Origin: Bacteroidota bacterium
Lineage (GTDB): Bacteria; Bacteroidota; Bacteroidia; AKYH767-A; OLB10
Length of the DNA: 64,000 bases
Assembly (NCBI GenBank): GCA_016709725.1
Contig: JADJMG010000005.1
Coordinates: forward strand, 37,501-101,500
Direction: 5' to 3'
Notes under the pieces: generated by a model
Seen by the model: the letters and a program-made list of their open reading frames with translations, nothing else
Database searches by the model: none
What the model was told of the DNA's origin: nothing
Shown: positions 9,943-20,489 of the stretch, in pieces
Layout: each line of letters starts with the position of its first letter
Numbering within the stretch: the first letter of the stretch is position 1
Made by a program: the position numbers and the translations under genes

Positions 9943-11231
9943 ATGAGTTTAATTGTTGCCTTACAAGCCCGCGAAATCCTTGATTCTAGGGGTAATCCTA
10001 CGATTGAAGTAGAAGCATTTACACAAAACGGCTATTCTGGACGAGCTGCGGTTCCATCTGGAGCAAGCACCGGTAAACATGAAGCTGCCGAGTTAAGAGA
10101 CGGAGACAAAAATCGTTACCTTGGAAAAGGTGTATTAAAGGCGGTTAATAATGTTGGGTCTGCCATTTTTGAAGAAATCAAAGGAATGTCGGTTTTTGAC
10201 CAGCGTGCCATTGATGAGGCTATGATTCAGCTTGATAATACTCCAAATAAATCTGCTTTAGGCGCCAATGCTATATTAGGAGTTTCTTTAGCTGTGGCAA
10301 AATGTGCTGCTGCGGAGTCGGGAATGTCGCTTTATCGATATGTTGGTGGAGTGAATGCGTGCACATTGCCTTTGCCCATGATGAACATCCTGAATGGTGG
10401 AGCTCATGCTGATAATAAGATCGATTTTCAGGAATTCATGGTGATGCCTGCAGGAGCTGATTCATTTGCAGAATCTCTGAGGATGGGCACCGAAGTTTTT
10501 CATGCATTAAAAGGAGTATTAAAAAGCAAAGGATTTAGTACCAATGTAGGTGACGAAGGTGGATTTGCTCCTAATTTACAATCGAATGAAGAGGCCATTC
10601 AATTGGTATTATTAGCGATCGAAAAAGCGGGGTACTCCCCAGGAAAAGATATTTTCATTGCCATGGACGCGGCAAGTACTGAGTTTTACGATGAGAAGAG
10701 CGGAATGTACATCTTTAAAAAGTCGACCGGAGATAAATTGACTTCTTCCGAGATGGTTAGTTTCTGGGCTGATTGGTGCAAGAAGTATCCCATCATTTCC
10801 ATTGAAGATGGGTTAGCGGAAGACGATTGGAAAGGCTGGAAAGAAATGACCGACCAAATGGGAGATAAAATTCAATTGGTGGGTGATGATTTATTTGTGA
10901 CCAATTCAAAACGTCTACAACAAGGAATTGACTCACAGACCGCAAATTCCATCTTGGTAAAGTGAATCAAATTGGAACTCTTTCTGAAACGATCGATGCC
11001 GTTTCCTTAGCAAAAGAAAATAGTTATACCGCTGTCATGAGTCACCGTAGTGGCGAAACCGAAGATTCGACCATTGCTGATTTAGCGGTTGCTTTAAATA
11101 CCGGACAAATTAAGACAGGATCAGCTTCTCGTTCTGACAGGATTGCTAAATACAACCAATTACTTCGAATTGAATCGGATTTAGGGAGCAGCGCTGTTTT
11201 CAATGCAAGAAATTTCAAGTATATACGTTAA
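9943..11231 (+). CDS. eno: Enolase, interrupted by a one-base frameshift
   Basis: Enolase converts 2-phosphoglycerate to phosphoenolpyruvate. The first frame (9943-10965) carries the N-terminal domain (AREILDSRGNPTIEVE, SGASTGKHEA) and the metal ligands in the barrel. It stops right after ANSILVK, where the lysine is the catalytic base. The next frame (from 10962) continues VNQIGTL, then SHRSGETED and GQIKTGSASRSDR to the normal end. Restoring one A in the run at about 10958-10963 gives 429 residues, the standard length. Enolase is needed for glycolysis and gluconeogenesis, so a consensus error is likelier than a real null allele. No Shine-Dalgarno is seen. Confidence 0.93.
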
Positions 11232-11255
11232 TCAGTATTAAAATCTTTTCAATTT

Positions 11256-11645
11256 ATGAGTACGAACAAAGACGAAGAATTAGATCCTAACTCAGAAAAT
11301 CATGAGAATGATGAATTTGAAGAGGAAGAGGAGTATGAAGACGATGACCATCCTGAAGAAGGTCACCTCGTTGAAGAACATCTGGGCGGAACTCACCACC
11401 GAAGAAAGAGAAAAGTTAAGATCAGGAAAAGAGTACGCATCAAGCGGAAGACGAGTCCAAAGAAGAAAGCCAAGAAAATGGTTGAAGTGATAACTTGGGT
11501 AGTGATTATCTCCGTCTTCATCGTTGCGGCCATTTATTTGATTGTTAGCCTCGATTTAAACTCGAAACACAGAGAAAAAAAGTCAGTTAGTTATAAAATA
11601 CCTGTTCCAACATCAATATCTGATATTAAACAATATAATAGCTAA
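11256..11645 (+). CDS. Small single-pass membrane protein with acidic and basic N-terminal blocks
   Basis: A 129-residue protein of unknown function. Residues 1-45 are very acidic (runs of Glu and Asp), residues 48-74 are strongly basic (Lys/Arg rich), a single membrane helix follows (about 75-99), and a ~30-residue tail ends the protein. With the positive block before the helix, the tail should be outside the cytoplasm. It follows enolase by 24 bp and may be co-transcribed. Small proteins of this layout occur between enolase and citrate synthase genes in some Bacteroidota, but I cannot name a family. Confidence 0.75.
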   Translation: MSTNKDEELDPNSENHENDEFEEEEEYEDDDHPEEGHLVEEHLGGTHHRRKRKVKIRKRVRIKRKTSPKKKAKKMVEVITWVVIISVFIVAAIYLIVSLDLNSKHREKKSVSYKIPVPTSISDIKQYNS

Positions 11646-11719
11646 CTAAAACGCTTGTTGTTTGTTGACATCTTCAGTAACTTCGCTCGCACAAAACAAT
11701 CTTTGCATTAAAAGTAAAA

Positions 11720-12956
11720 ATGGATCGTTTAAAAGAAAAATTCGCTGAAAAAGCACTCCCACTTGCTTCTGAAATAAAAGCAATGGTGAAAGAACACGGC
11801 CACATAGAGCTGGGCACCTATACAATTGACCAAGTTTACGGCGGCATGAAAGGAATGATCGGTATGGTTACCGAGACGTCTAAGCTAGACCCTGAAGAAG
11901 GAATTCGATTTAGAGGATATTCCATTCCAGAATTAAGAGCCTTGCTTCCACGCGGATCAGGTGGAGAAAATTTACCGGAGGGTATTTTCTATTTGCTACT
12001 TACCGGAGATTTACCAACTGAAGAAGATGCTCGTGAAGTAAGTAATGCTTGGGCACGTCGTAGTCATGTTCCGAAGCATGTTTTTGATATGTTGGATATG
12101 CTACCAAAAGGAACGCATCCGATGACTCAGTTTAGCTTAGCTATTCTAGCTATGCAAACGGAAAGTAATTTTGCGGCTGCGTACCGAAAAGGAATCAACA
12201 AAAAAGATTATTGGGATCCGATGTTTGAAGATGTGATGAATTGCATCGCACGTCTTCCAAGAATAGCAGCCTACATTTATAGAAGAACTTATAAGGATGG
12301 AGAGCATATTGAACCAGATCCAAAACTGGATTGGGGTGCCAACTTCGCACATATGCTCGGTTTTGACGATGATGGTATGAAGGCGTTGATGCGTCTTTAC
12401 CTAACCATCCACGTTGACCACGAAGGTGGAAACGTAAGTGCACACTTCTCTTTCGGCAGGAATGAATGGTTTAGCAGGCCCTCTACATGGATTAGCGAAT
12501 CAGGAAGTCGTTCGTTGGATTAAAGACCTACGTGAATACTACGCTGGTGAAATGCCCAACAAAGAACAGATCAAAGAATACGTAGAAAAAACATTGGCAG
12601 AAGGTCGTGTGGTTCCTGGTTATGGACATGCGGTATTACGCAAAACAGATCCACGTTACATTGCGCAACAAGAATTTGCACAAAAGCATTTAGCCGATGA
12701 TGAGTTATTCAAAATCGTACAAATGTTATACGAAGTCGTTCCTGAAATTTTGAAGGCGACTGGAAAAATTAAAAATCCTTGGCCTAACGTTGATGCGCAC
12801 AGCGGTGTATTATTAATTCATTACGGTTTAACTGAACATGATTTCTATACAGTCCTCTTTGGCGTTTCAAGAGCCATTGGGGTATTAACCAGTTTACTTT
12901 GGGATCGTGCATTAGGACATCCGTTAGAGCGTCCGGGATCTGTAACTACAGATTAG
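11720..12956 (+). CDS. gltA: Citrate synthase with internal deletion and frameshift
   Basis: A mitochondrial-type citrate synthase, which condenses oxaloacetate and acetyl-CoA. The first frame (11720-12523) is normal up to DHEGGNVSAH (about 12423-12444) and then reads out of frame. The second frame resumes at SAGMNGLAGPLHGLANQEV (about 12453 onward) and carries the catalytic residues of LAGPLHG, PGYGHAVLRKTDPR and NVDAHSG. Family members have about 12-14 more residues between these points (the HLVGSALSDPYL segment), so roughly 40 bp are missing and the phase is lost. Both halves are otherwise intact. This is either an assembly deletion or a genuine lesion; the central role of the enzyme favours the first. 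Confidence 0.9.
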
Positions 12957-13010
12957 ACGAAGGAACAGATAGAGAAACATAAGGCGAAAGCCACAGCTTA
13001 AAAAAGCATT

Positions 13011-13039
13011 AAAAAAGGCGGATTTTATCCGCCTTTTTT
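13011..13039 (+). terminator. Rho-independent terminator after citrate synthase
   Basis: A 13-bp inverted repeat (AAAAAAGGCGGAT / ATCCGCCTTTTTT) with a 3-nt loop, followed by T-rich sequence, about 55 bp after the citrate synthase stop. The flanking A and T runs would allow it to work in both directions. Confidence 0.85.
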
Positions 13040-13049
13040 ATTGCTTTTT

Positions 13050-13145
13050 TAAATTGGCAAATTGGTAAGTTGGTAAATTTGCAAATTGCTTCGCCAAGAA
13101 GTCTGTACGAAGTACTGTACTTCTTGGGCGAATTGCTCTACGGCA
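13050..13145. repeat. Composite repeat: TTGGTAA minisatellite plus 34-nt hairpin (copy 1)
   Basis: Short tandem units around TTGGTAAG/TTGGTAAA (13053-13088) precede a 34-nt hairpin at 13094-13127. Its outer stem is CCAAGAAGT/ACTTCTTGG and its inner stem GTAC-GAA-GTAC. A second copy of the same composite lies at 39573-39760. There is no coding content here. The remainder of the gap (13146-13275) shows nothing I can name. Confidence 0.75.
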
Positions 13146-13275
13146 AGAAGTGGAATACTGCATGGGCTGCACTCTATACGCGTAAACAAACACAGAAATT
13201 ATAGAGTAGCGAAATATTTTTGAAAAACTAAGTTTTTAAAAGCGAGTTGGGATTTTTGGATTTTTATTATCGAAC

Positions 13276-13320
13276 AACCTAACTAAACTTTTATACACCT
13301 TTACAGACATTCCATAATCA
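13276..13320 (-). pseudogene. Remnant of a FISUMP gene 3' end
   Basis: On the minus strand this encodes DYGMSVK-VYK-like residues and closely matches, at nucleotide level, the 3' end of the second FISUMP gene (about 14196-14235). It lies directly downstream of the first FISUMP gene, which has its own complete tail. It looks like the leftover end of a third copy. Confidence 0.55.
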
Positions 13321-13328
13321 GAAAAAAA

Positions 13329-14081
13329 TTATTCCTTCACGCAACGGACGGATAAACCGACATTTTTTATTGAGGTTGCTTTAAAGATACTATTGCAAAA
13401 ATTTCTAGCATAGCACGGGAACTATCTGGCAAATTCCTGTGCTGCCCAAAACATGAAGCCGATCCCATAGAACCAAATATACCGTTATGTGATACACCTC
13501 CACCTGCCATAGCTTTGAATTTTATGGAATCATTTCCTGGACAATTTGCAACAATAGTATAGTTCCCGACATCACTCAGGTTAGTTAATCCAAGAAGCGA
13601 ACTGATCTTACACTGCTGGCAACTGGTATCAGGGGATGAAGACGGATCAAGAAATTGTATCAATTCGCTCCAATCATTGATCGTTGCAGGTCTCCAGCCA
13701 GTAGGACATAATCCCCTATTATCGACTATCGTATAATAATTGTATAATTTTCCAAACAAACTATCATATTTTGCGCTATCGTTGTACATTTTATAAGCAG
13801 GTAGCGATGTATTTTCCCAAGCATTGGAATCTAAAACCCGCGGCAATTACATCTCCATTATTGAACCTACTTGTCTTCAGATTTTGCTTTGTCCAACATT
13901 GGCTACCAATATTTAAAATTTCATACACATTTCCATCGATATCGGTAAAGTAGCCGACGGATCCACATCCACCTCCCGACACCATACTCTTATCCTTTTC
14001 TTTTTCGCAAGAAATGGTTGTTAAACACACAGAAATAATAAATAGATAATTGCAACTTAATCGTTTTAGTTTTGCAAACAT
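13329..14081 (-). CDS. FISUMP-domain lipoprotein, two frameshifts
   Basis: A predicted lipoprotein (lipobox LTTISC near residue 25) with a Fibrobacter-succinogenes-major-paralogous domain: TDIDGNVYEILNIGSQCW, KQNLKTSRFNNGD, then GLCPTGWRPATINDWSELI and the closing VGLSVRCVKE. It is read in three pieces: 13791-14081, 13367-13846 and the last ~15 codons ending at 13329. An extra base near 13844 and a missing A in the run at 13383-13385 explain the two breaks. After correction the protein is about 250 residues. These lipoproteins are surface or secreted proteins of unknown function. A second copy lies upstream. Confidence 0.8.
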
Positions 14082-14195
14082 TGATTGGATTATTAATTTC
14101 AGTTATAAATTTCATTCAATCCATAATACACCTAATTAGAAACAATACAAGCTTTTAAGTTATGTACTTTTTAATATCTTTATTTTGACAACAAA

Positions 14196-14979
14196 CTAAT
14201 CTTTTATACACCTTACAGACATTCCATAATCATATGATTGAATTCGACATATTTCTAGCTTTTCATCATAGTTAAAAAGTGAAATAATAATTTGCATCTG
14301 AGAAGAGGTGTCAATCGAAGAAGACCAAACGAACAAATTTCATTAATAAATTGAAAATGTAATGTAGGCATTCTTAGTCCACCAGGCAATGCTGAAAAGC
14401 CCACAGAATTAACAGCACCTAAATTAGGCTGATTCCACAATCCTGTTCCTGCCTGTAACGTACCTGTTGTCTTAAGATACCCTCCAACTCCTATTGCAGG
14501 AAAACAATTAACCGCAGTATCCGCATTAACATCTAAATATTTACACAAAAGAGACCATTCTGACTTTGATGGCAAATGCCAATCAATAGGGCAAACTAGT
14601 CTGGGATCCGCTATAGCATAGCTATTATAGATATTCCCATAAATACTTCCATTTAGTGTATCATTATCATAAACACAATATGCTCCTGATGTAGTTGCTT
14701 TCCAAATTGAATCTGCTATTACATTTGGAATAGTATCTCCATTTCGATATCGAGTTGTTTTCAAATTTTCCTTCATCCAGCATTGACTACCTATATTAAC
14801 CACATTATAAGTATTACCATCAATATCAGTTACAATAGTTCCAGGAGCGCAATTAGCAGTTGGTTGAGACAATTTAGATTGAATATCTTTTTGACAAGAA
14901 CTCAACATTATTAAACAAGAACAACCAAAGAATAAGAATATTCTTTACAGCTAAACGGATATGGTGTTTTAAAAATCAT
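14196..14979 (-). CDS. FISUMP-domain lipoprotein, second copy, frameshifted at both ends
   Basis: The main open stretch (14255-14908) shows a lipobox (LIMLSSC) followed by TDIDGNTYNVVNIGSQCW, MKENLKTTRYRNGDTIPNV, AIADPRLVCPIDWHLPSKSE and the SVGFSALPGGLR motif typical of FISUMP domains. The N-terminal signal sequence continues in another frame from ATG 14979 (one A missing in a short A run near 14933). The C-terminus continues in another frame as FVWSSS and GMSVRCIKD, ending at 14196. The corrected length is about 260 residues. Between its start and the array downstream no other gene is evident. Confidence 0.78.
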
Positions 14980-15080
14980 GATAATAAATTTAAGTTTATC
15001 AAAATAACGAAATAAAAGTAGGGCAATCAAAATTATAAAGTCATTAAACAAAAAATATTACAATCACAATACATATTTTG

Positions 15081-17752
15081 TTACTGTTTCCACAAACGTC
15101 GCCCTCAACTCCCCCGACTGAATCAAATAAATTCCCGAAGCAGAGATCATTTGTTTCAAGTGTTGTCGTTATTGATGTTATTGTTTTTTTTCTAAGATGA
15201 GTTTTCCGTAAATATCCGTTAAACGCAATTGCGCTTTTCCGTTTTCGAGATGGATGCCGGAAATGTTTAATGTGTTTTGGGTGGGATTGGGAAAGACATG
15301 CAATTTGCCGCGTGCTGGTGTTGCAGATGATAAGCCTGTTGGCAGAACAATAATTGTTTTTGCGGTGTTGGTGATGACGGGTTCGTTGAAGTCGAAATAA
15401 ATGGCGGCGAAATTGGTAATGGAATCTCCACTTAAATTTGTTTTGGTTGGATGCGATAACGAACAAATCCATGCGAGAGGGGTTCGTTAGTATTGCTATC
15501 GACTAACAAAATATTTTCAAATTTAAACTCCATGTTTCGCTGATAGTTAATCCAATTTAAATTTACAGGATGCGATGCGTTGACAAATTCATCGATGGAA
15601 ATATTTAATTTAAAGTATCAATCGGATTTAAAATTTTTACCGTGAAAGCTGTATCGTTTCCTGTGTTTTGAAAGCGGATGATGTAATCCAGCCAAGGTGC
15701 ATTGCTGAGCTGCGTAGTAGTGAGCGTATCTTCGCTCACCAAAATATCATTGGGATCAAAAGAACCTGTTGTGTACACTTCCCAATTACTGTTGTTGCAA
15801 CTTGGATTATCATCCGTGAAGTAAGGTTCAATGTGGCGCTGCTGTTGATGAGTGTGCCGATGGGGAGTCCGAGGTCCACATTAACGGTAACGATAATGCT
15901 CCTGTTTGAAACGGTGTCAACGCGGGTAAATTCCACACTACTGAATCAGGTGTAATATTATTTGGAGTAAGTGTCGCCGACTGATAAGTTACATTGCTAT
16001 ATGGATAAAAATAACTGTAGGTGCAACTGTAGTGCTACCATAGTTTCCATAACTGATTTCATAACTTGCAGTGAAGCCACTACGAAAATTTCCAATAGGC
16101 GTAATTGTAATACAAACATCTTCAAAACTGCCTTGTGGTTGAAATGCAAAATCGTTGAGGGAATCGGTTTGGTGGATGCTTGTGAATACGGCATTTGTGA
16201 TGAAGGAAAAGGATTATAACCATTTACAGATTGTGGCGACACTGTAAAATTTCCAGTATCAATCACCACAATAGAATAGTCTCCATTTAGATCACTAAAT
16301 AAGGCGAAACGACCTTGTATTTTGATCAGTTATTTTCTTCCAGACAAAGGGAGTTCTCCGCTGTCTTGGAATTCCATTGTTATTTAAATCTAAAACAACT
16401 TTCCTGAAATATAATTATATTTATCTGTTAGTTTAACGATCCAAAAATCTCTACTTCCAAAGCTATTTTCCGTTTTATCTCCAGAGAAATTTGATGTAGA
16501 ATATCCACCTACCAATATATCCTCCATCATTCGTTTGCTGAATAGACATCACCATTCATCACCACTACCCCCAATAGTATTCTGCCATTGAATAATTCCC
16601 AAACTATCAGTTTTCACCATCCAGAAATCATAAAATCCTAAACTATTTTCTGTCTTATCTCCAAAGAGTTTGACTGACTCGAAGTTCCACCTAAAATATA
16701 TCCTCCATCGCAGTTTGCTTAATTGAGAATAACTTATCGTAAACATTTCCTCCAATTGTTTTATCCCATTGAACACTACCTAGTGAATCGGTTTTTACAA
16801 TCCAACAATCAGCCAACCCTAAACAATTTTCAGTTTTATCTCCAAAAATGTATGAACAAGAAGATCCACCCAAAATATAACCCCCATCAGCAGTTTGATC
16901 CACACTATGCAGTTCATCTGATCTCCGCCCAATTGTATTCTCCCCATTGAATATTACCAATCGCATCTGCTTTCACAATCCAATAATCTTCATTTCCAGA
17001 TTTCCAATACTATTTTCTGTCTTATCTCCAGAAATATTTGAACCAGAAATTCCTCCTAAAATACAACCTCCATCATTCGTATGTTTTAAATCGAATAAGT
17101 AATCACGATCACTTCCTCCAATAGTATTTTGCCATTGAATATTCCCTAATGAATCAGTTTTTACGATCCAATAATCAAAACCTCCAAACCATTTTCAGTT
17201 TTATGACCGGAAATATTTGATTGAGATCATCCACCCAAAATATAACCTCCATCTGTAGTTTGCTGAATTGAGGGCAATTGATCATTTGAATTTCCTCCAA
17301 TTGTATTTTGCCATTGGATGTTTCCAATCGAATCGTTTTTACAATCCAATAATCATAACCACCTAAACAATTTTCAGTTTTTCGCCCGAAATACTTGACC
17401 AGAATGGCCACCTAATATATATCCTCCATCAGTTGTTTGCTTTAATGATAAAGTATATCTTCACAATTTCCACCAATGGTTTTTGCCATTGGATATTCCC
17501 AATATAATCTTTTACGATCCAAAAATCATATGCACCACGGTTGATTTCTGTTTTATCTCCAGAAATATTTGAATTAGAATTACCACCTAAAATAAAACCT
17601 CCATCTGCGGTTTGTTGAATAGAGTGCAACTTGTCATTAAAGTTCCCTCCAATCGTATTCTGCCATTCGATTTCCTGAGAATAAGAATGGGATGTACCGA
17701 TACACAAAATTAAAATCAATATACTCAGAAGACTTTTACTCATTTTTTGCAT
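15081..17752 (-). pseudogene. Array gene 1: T9SS-secreted propeller-repeat protein, heavily disrupted
   Basis: The last gene of the tandem array. It starts with a signal peptide (MQKMSKSLLSILIL) and one intact repeat ending DFWIVK. The remaining repeat region (about 17500-16430) switches frame many times, though words such as DGGYILGG, SGDKTEN and IQWQNTIGG recur at 60-codon spacing, suggesting seven repeats. The SD-repeat-like segment, the long beta domain (15997-16269, 15736-15936) and the sorting tail (15081-15472) are also split. It shares with array gene 4 the variant SEDTLTTTQLSNAPWLDY. At least ten frame changes separate its pieces, far more than in the other copies, so real decay is possible, though error in repeated DNA could contribute. 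The gap to array gene 2 is 22 bp. Confidence 0.8.
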
Positions 17753-17774
17753 GATATTATAATTATAGATTTTT

Positions 17775-20464
17775 TTACTGTTTCACAAACGTCCCTCTCA
17801 ACTCCCCCGATTGAATCAAATAAATTCCCGAAAAAAGATTATTTGTTTCTAGAGTTGTTGTTATTGATGTTATCGTTTTTTCGAAGATGAGTTTACCATA
17901 AATGTCCGTTAAACGCAACTGCGCTTTTCCGTTTTCGAGTTGGATGCCCGAGATGTTTAATGTGTTTTCGGTTGGATTGGGAAGACATGCAACTTGCCGC
18001 GTGTTGGTGTTGCCCATGCCAAGCCTGTAGGTAGAACAATTATTGTTTTTGCAGTGTTAGTAATGACGGGTTCGTTGAAGTCGAAATAAATAGCAGCGAA
18101 GTTGGTGATGGAATCGCCGGCGCTTAAATTTGTTTTGGGTTGGATGCGATAATGAACAAAACCATGTGAGAGCGGTTCGTTGGTGTTGCTGTCGACTAAC
18201 AAAATATTTTCAAATTTAAATTCCATGTTGCGCTGGTAGTTGATCCAGCTAAGATTGACGGGATGCGATGCGTTTACAAATTCGATAGTGGAAATATTTA
18301 ATTTAAAAGTATCAATCGGATTTAGAATTTTTACGGTGAAGGCTGTGTCGTTACCTGTGTTTTGAAAGCGTATGATGTACTCCAGCCAAGGTGAGGCGCT
18401 AAGTTCGGTTGTTGTAAAATCGGATCTATTTACGAGGATGTCATTCGGATCAAAAGATCCCGTGGTATACACTTCCCAATTGCTATTGTTGCAACTTGGG
18501 TTATCATCTGTCAAATAAGGTTCAATGTGTGCATTGCTGTTGATGATTGTGCCGATGGGAAGTCCGAGGTTTACGTTCACGGTGATAATAATGCTGCCGG
18601 TTTGAAAAGGAGTCAACGCAGGTAAATTCCACACCACAGAATCCAGTGTAATGTTATTCGGTGTAAGTGTTGCTGATTGATAGGTTACATTGTTAAACGG
18701 ATAAAAATAAACTGTTGGAGCTACGGTTGTGTTACCATAATTTCCATAGTTAATCATGTAACTTGCTGTGAAGCCACTGCGGAAATTTCCCATAGGCGTA
18801 ATCGTTATACAAACATCTTCAAATGCTCCTTGCGGTTGGAATGCGAAATCGTTGAGGGAATCGGTTTGATTTATTCCTGTAAAAACTGCCATTTGTGATG
18901 AGGGAACAGAACTAAACAAATTTACTGATTGCGGTGATACATTGAAATTCCCTGAATCAAGAACTAATATTTTATAATTTCCGTCCTGATCACTGAAAGC
19001 AAAACGGCTTGTACTTTGATCTATTAATTTTCGTCTAGGCATTGGTAGCTCCCCACTATCTTGAATTCCATTGCTGTTTAAATCGACGAAAATCTTTCCT
19101 TCAATCAAATTATACTTTTCTGTAAGTTTTACGATCCAATAGTCCCAATGTGCAATGTTGTCTTCAGATTTATCACTTGAGATATCTGAAGTTGATCTTC
19201 CACCAACAAGACAACCACCGTCACTTGACGCTTCAACTGCATATATAAAATCATATAAATCGCCACCAATGGTATTTTGCCAAAGGATGTTTCCAAAAGA
19301 GTCAGTTTTTACAACCCAAAATCACAAAATAAAATATCACTCAAATTGTTTTCCGATTTATCCCCTGATATGTTTGAATTAGAAAATCCACCAAGTATGA
19401 ATTGACCGTCTATCGTTTGTTGTATAGCGTATAATGAATCATTTGCACTACCGCCAATAGTATTCTGCCATAAGATGCTACCAATTGAGTCTAGCTTTAC
19501 TATCCAAAAATCAAAAGTACCCATTGGACCTTTGTTGTTTTCTATTTTGTCACCAGATACATTAGATTCTGAATATCCACCTAAAATAAATCCTCCATCA
19601 CTTGTTTTTCTAATGAATACAACAAATCGCCTCCATTACCACCAATAGTGTTTTGCCATAATATATTTCCTGTAGCATCGGTTTTACAATCCAATAGTCA
19701 GTACTTCCTAAACAATTTTCAGTCTTATCTCCAGAAATATTCGATTCTGAAAATCCTCCTATTATGTACCCTCCATCACTCGTTTGCACTATAGACGCCA
19801 ATTGATCATCCTTACTGCCTCCTATAGTATTCTGCCATTGAATAATTCCAATTGAATCAACTTTAACAATCCAGAAATCATTATCTCCATTTGTATTTTC
19901 CGTCTTATCACCAGAAGTATTTGAGAAAGAATGTCCTCCTAATATATATCCCCCGTCTGTCGTTTGCTTAATTGACGTTAAATAATCCCAATTACTTCCT
20001 CCAATCGTATTCTGCCATTGAATATTTCCCAAACTATCTGTTTTTACAATCCAATAATCCCAAGACCCCAAATTATTTTCAGTCTTACTTCCCGAAATAT
20101 TTGAAAGGGAATATCCTCCTAATATATATCCACCATCGCTTGTTAATTCAATAGAATTTAGATAATCATTACTCCCACCCCTATGGTATTTTGCCATTTG
20201 ATTAAACCATTTGAGTCGATTTTTTACTATCCAATAATCGATCAATCCAAAGCTATTTTCTGTCTTATCTGCAAAAATACCCGATGAAGAAAATCCTCCT
20301 AATATATAACCTCCATCAACAGTTTGTTGAATGGATCTCAAATCATCAAGTAAACTCCCCCCAATCGTATTCTGCCACTCAATTTCTTGAGCAAACAAAT
20401 TTGGTATGCTAAAAAATAATAGCAGAGTCAATTTACAAAGCAGATTTTTATTTAGTTTTTGCAT
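17775..20464 (-). CDS. Array gene 2: T9SS-secreted propeller-repeat protein, several frameshifts
   Basis: About 890 residues when repaired. Order: signal peptide (MQKLNKNLLCKLTLLLFF, cleavage after LFAQ), seven ~60-residue repeats with consensus IQWQNTIGG, about 10 residues, SIQQTxDGGYILGG, SNISGDKTEN and DYWIVKTDSLG, an SD-repeat-B-like segment (FVDLNSNGIQDSGE), a ~330-residue beta-rich domain (TITPMGNFRSGF to FDFNEPVITNTAKT) and a T9SS type A sorting tail (VFPxPTENTLNISG, GIYLIQSGE). Open pieces are 19610-20464, 19309-19524, 17957-19108 and 17775-18017. The break near 17981 lacks one base compared with its siblings. Predicted to be exported and surface-attached or released through T9SS; the ligand is unknown. 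Confidence 0.85.
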
Positions 20465-20489
20465 GCTATTAAAATTGAAGATTCATAAT

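Noticed and set aside
10950..10975. Programmed ribosomal frameshifting in enolase
   Set aside because: No slippery heptamer or stimulatory structure is evident, enolases do not use it, and many other genes nearby show the same homopolymer defect.
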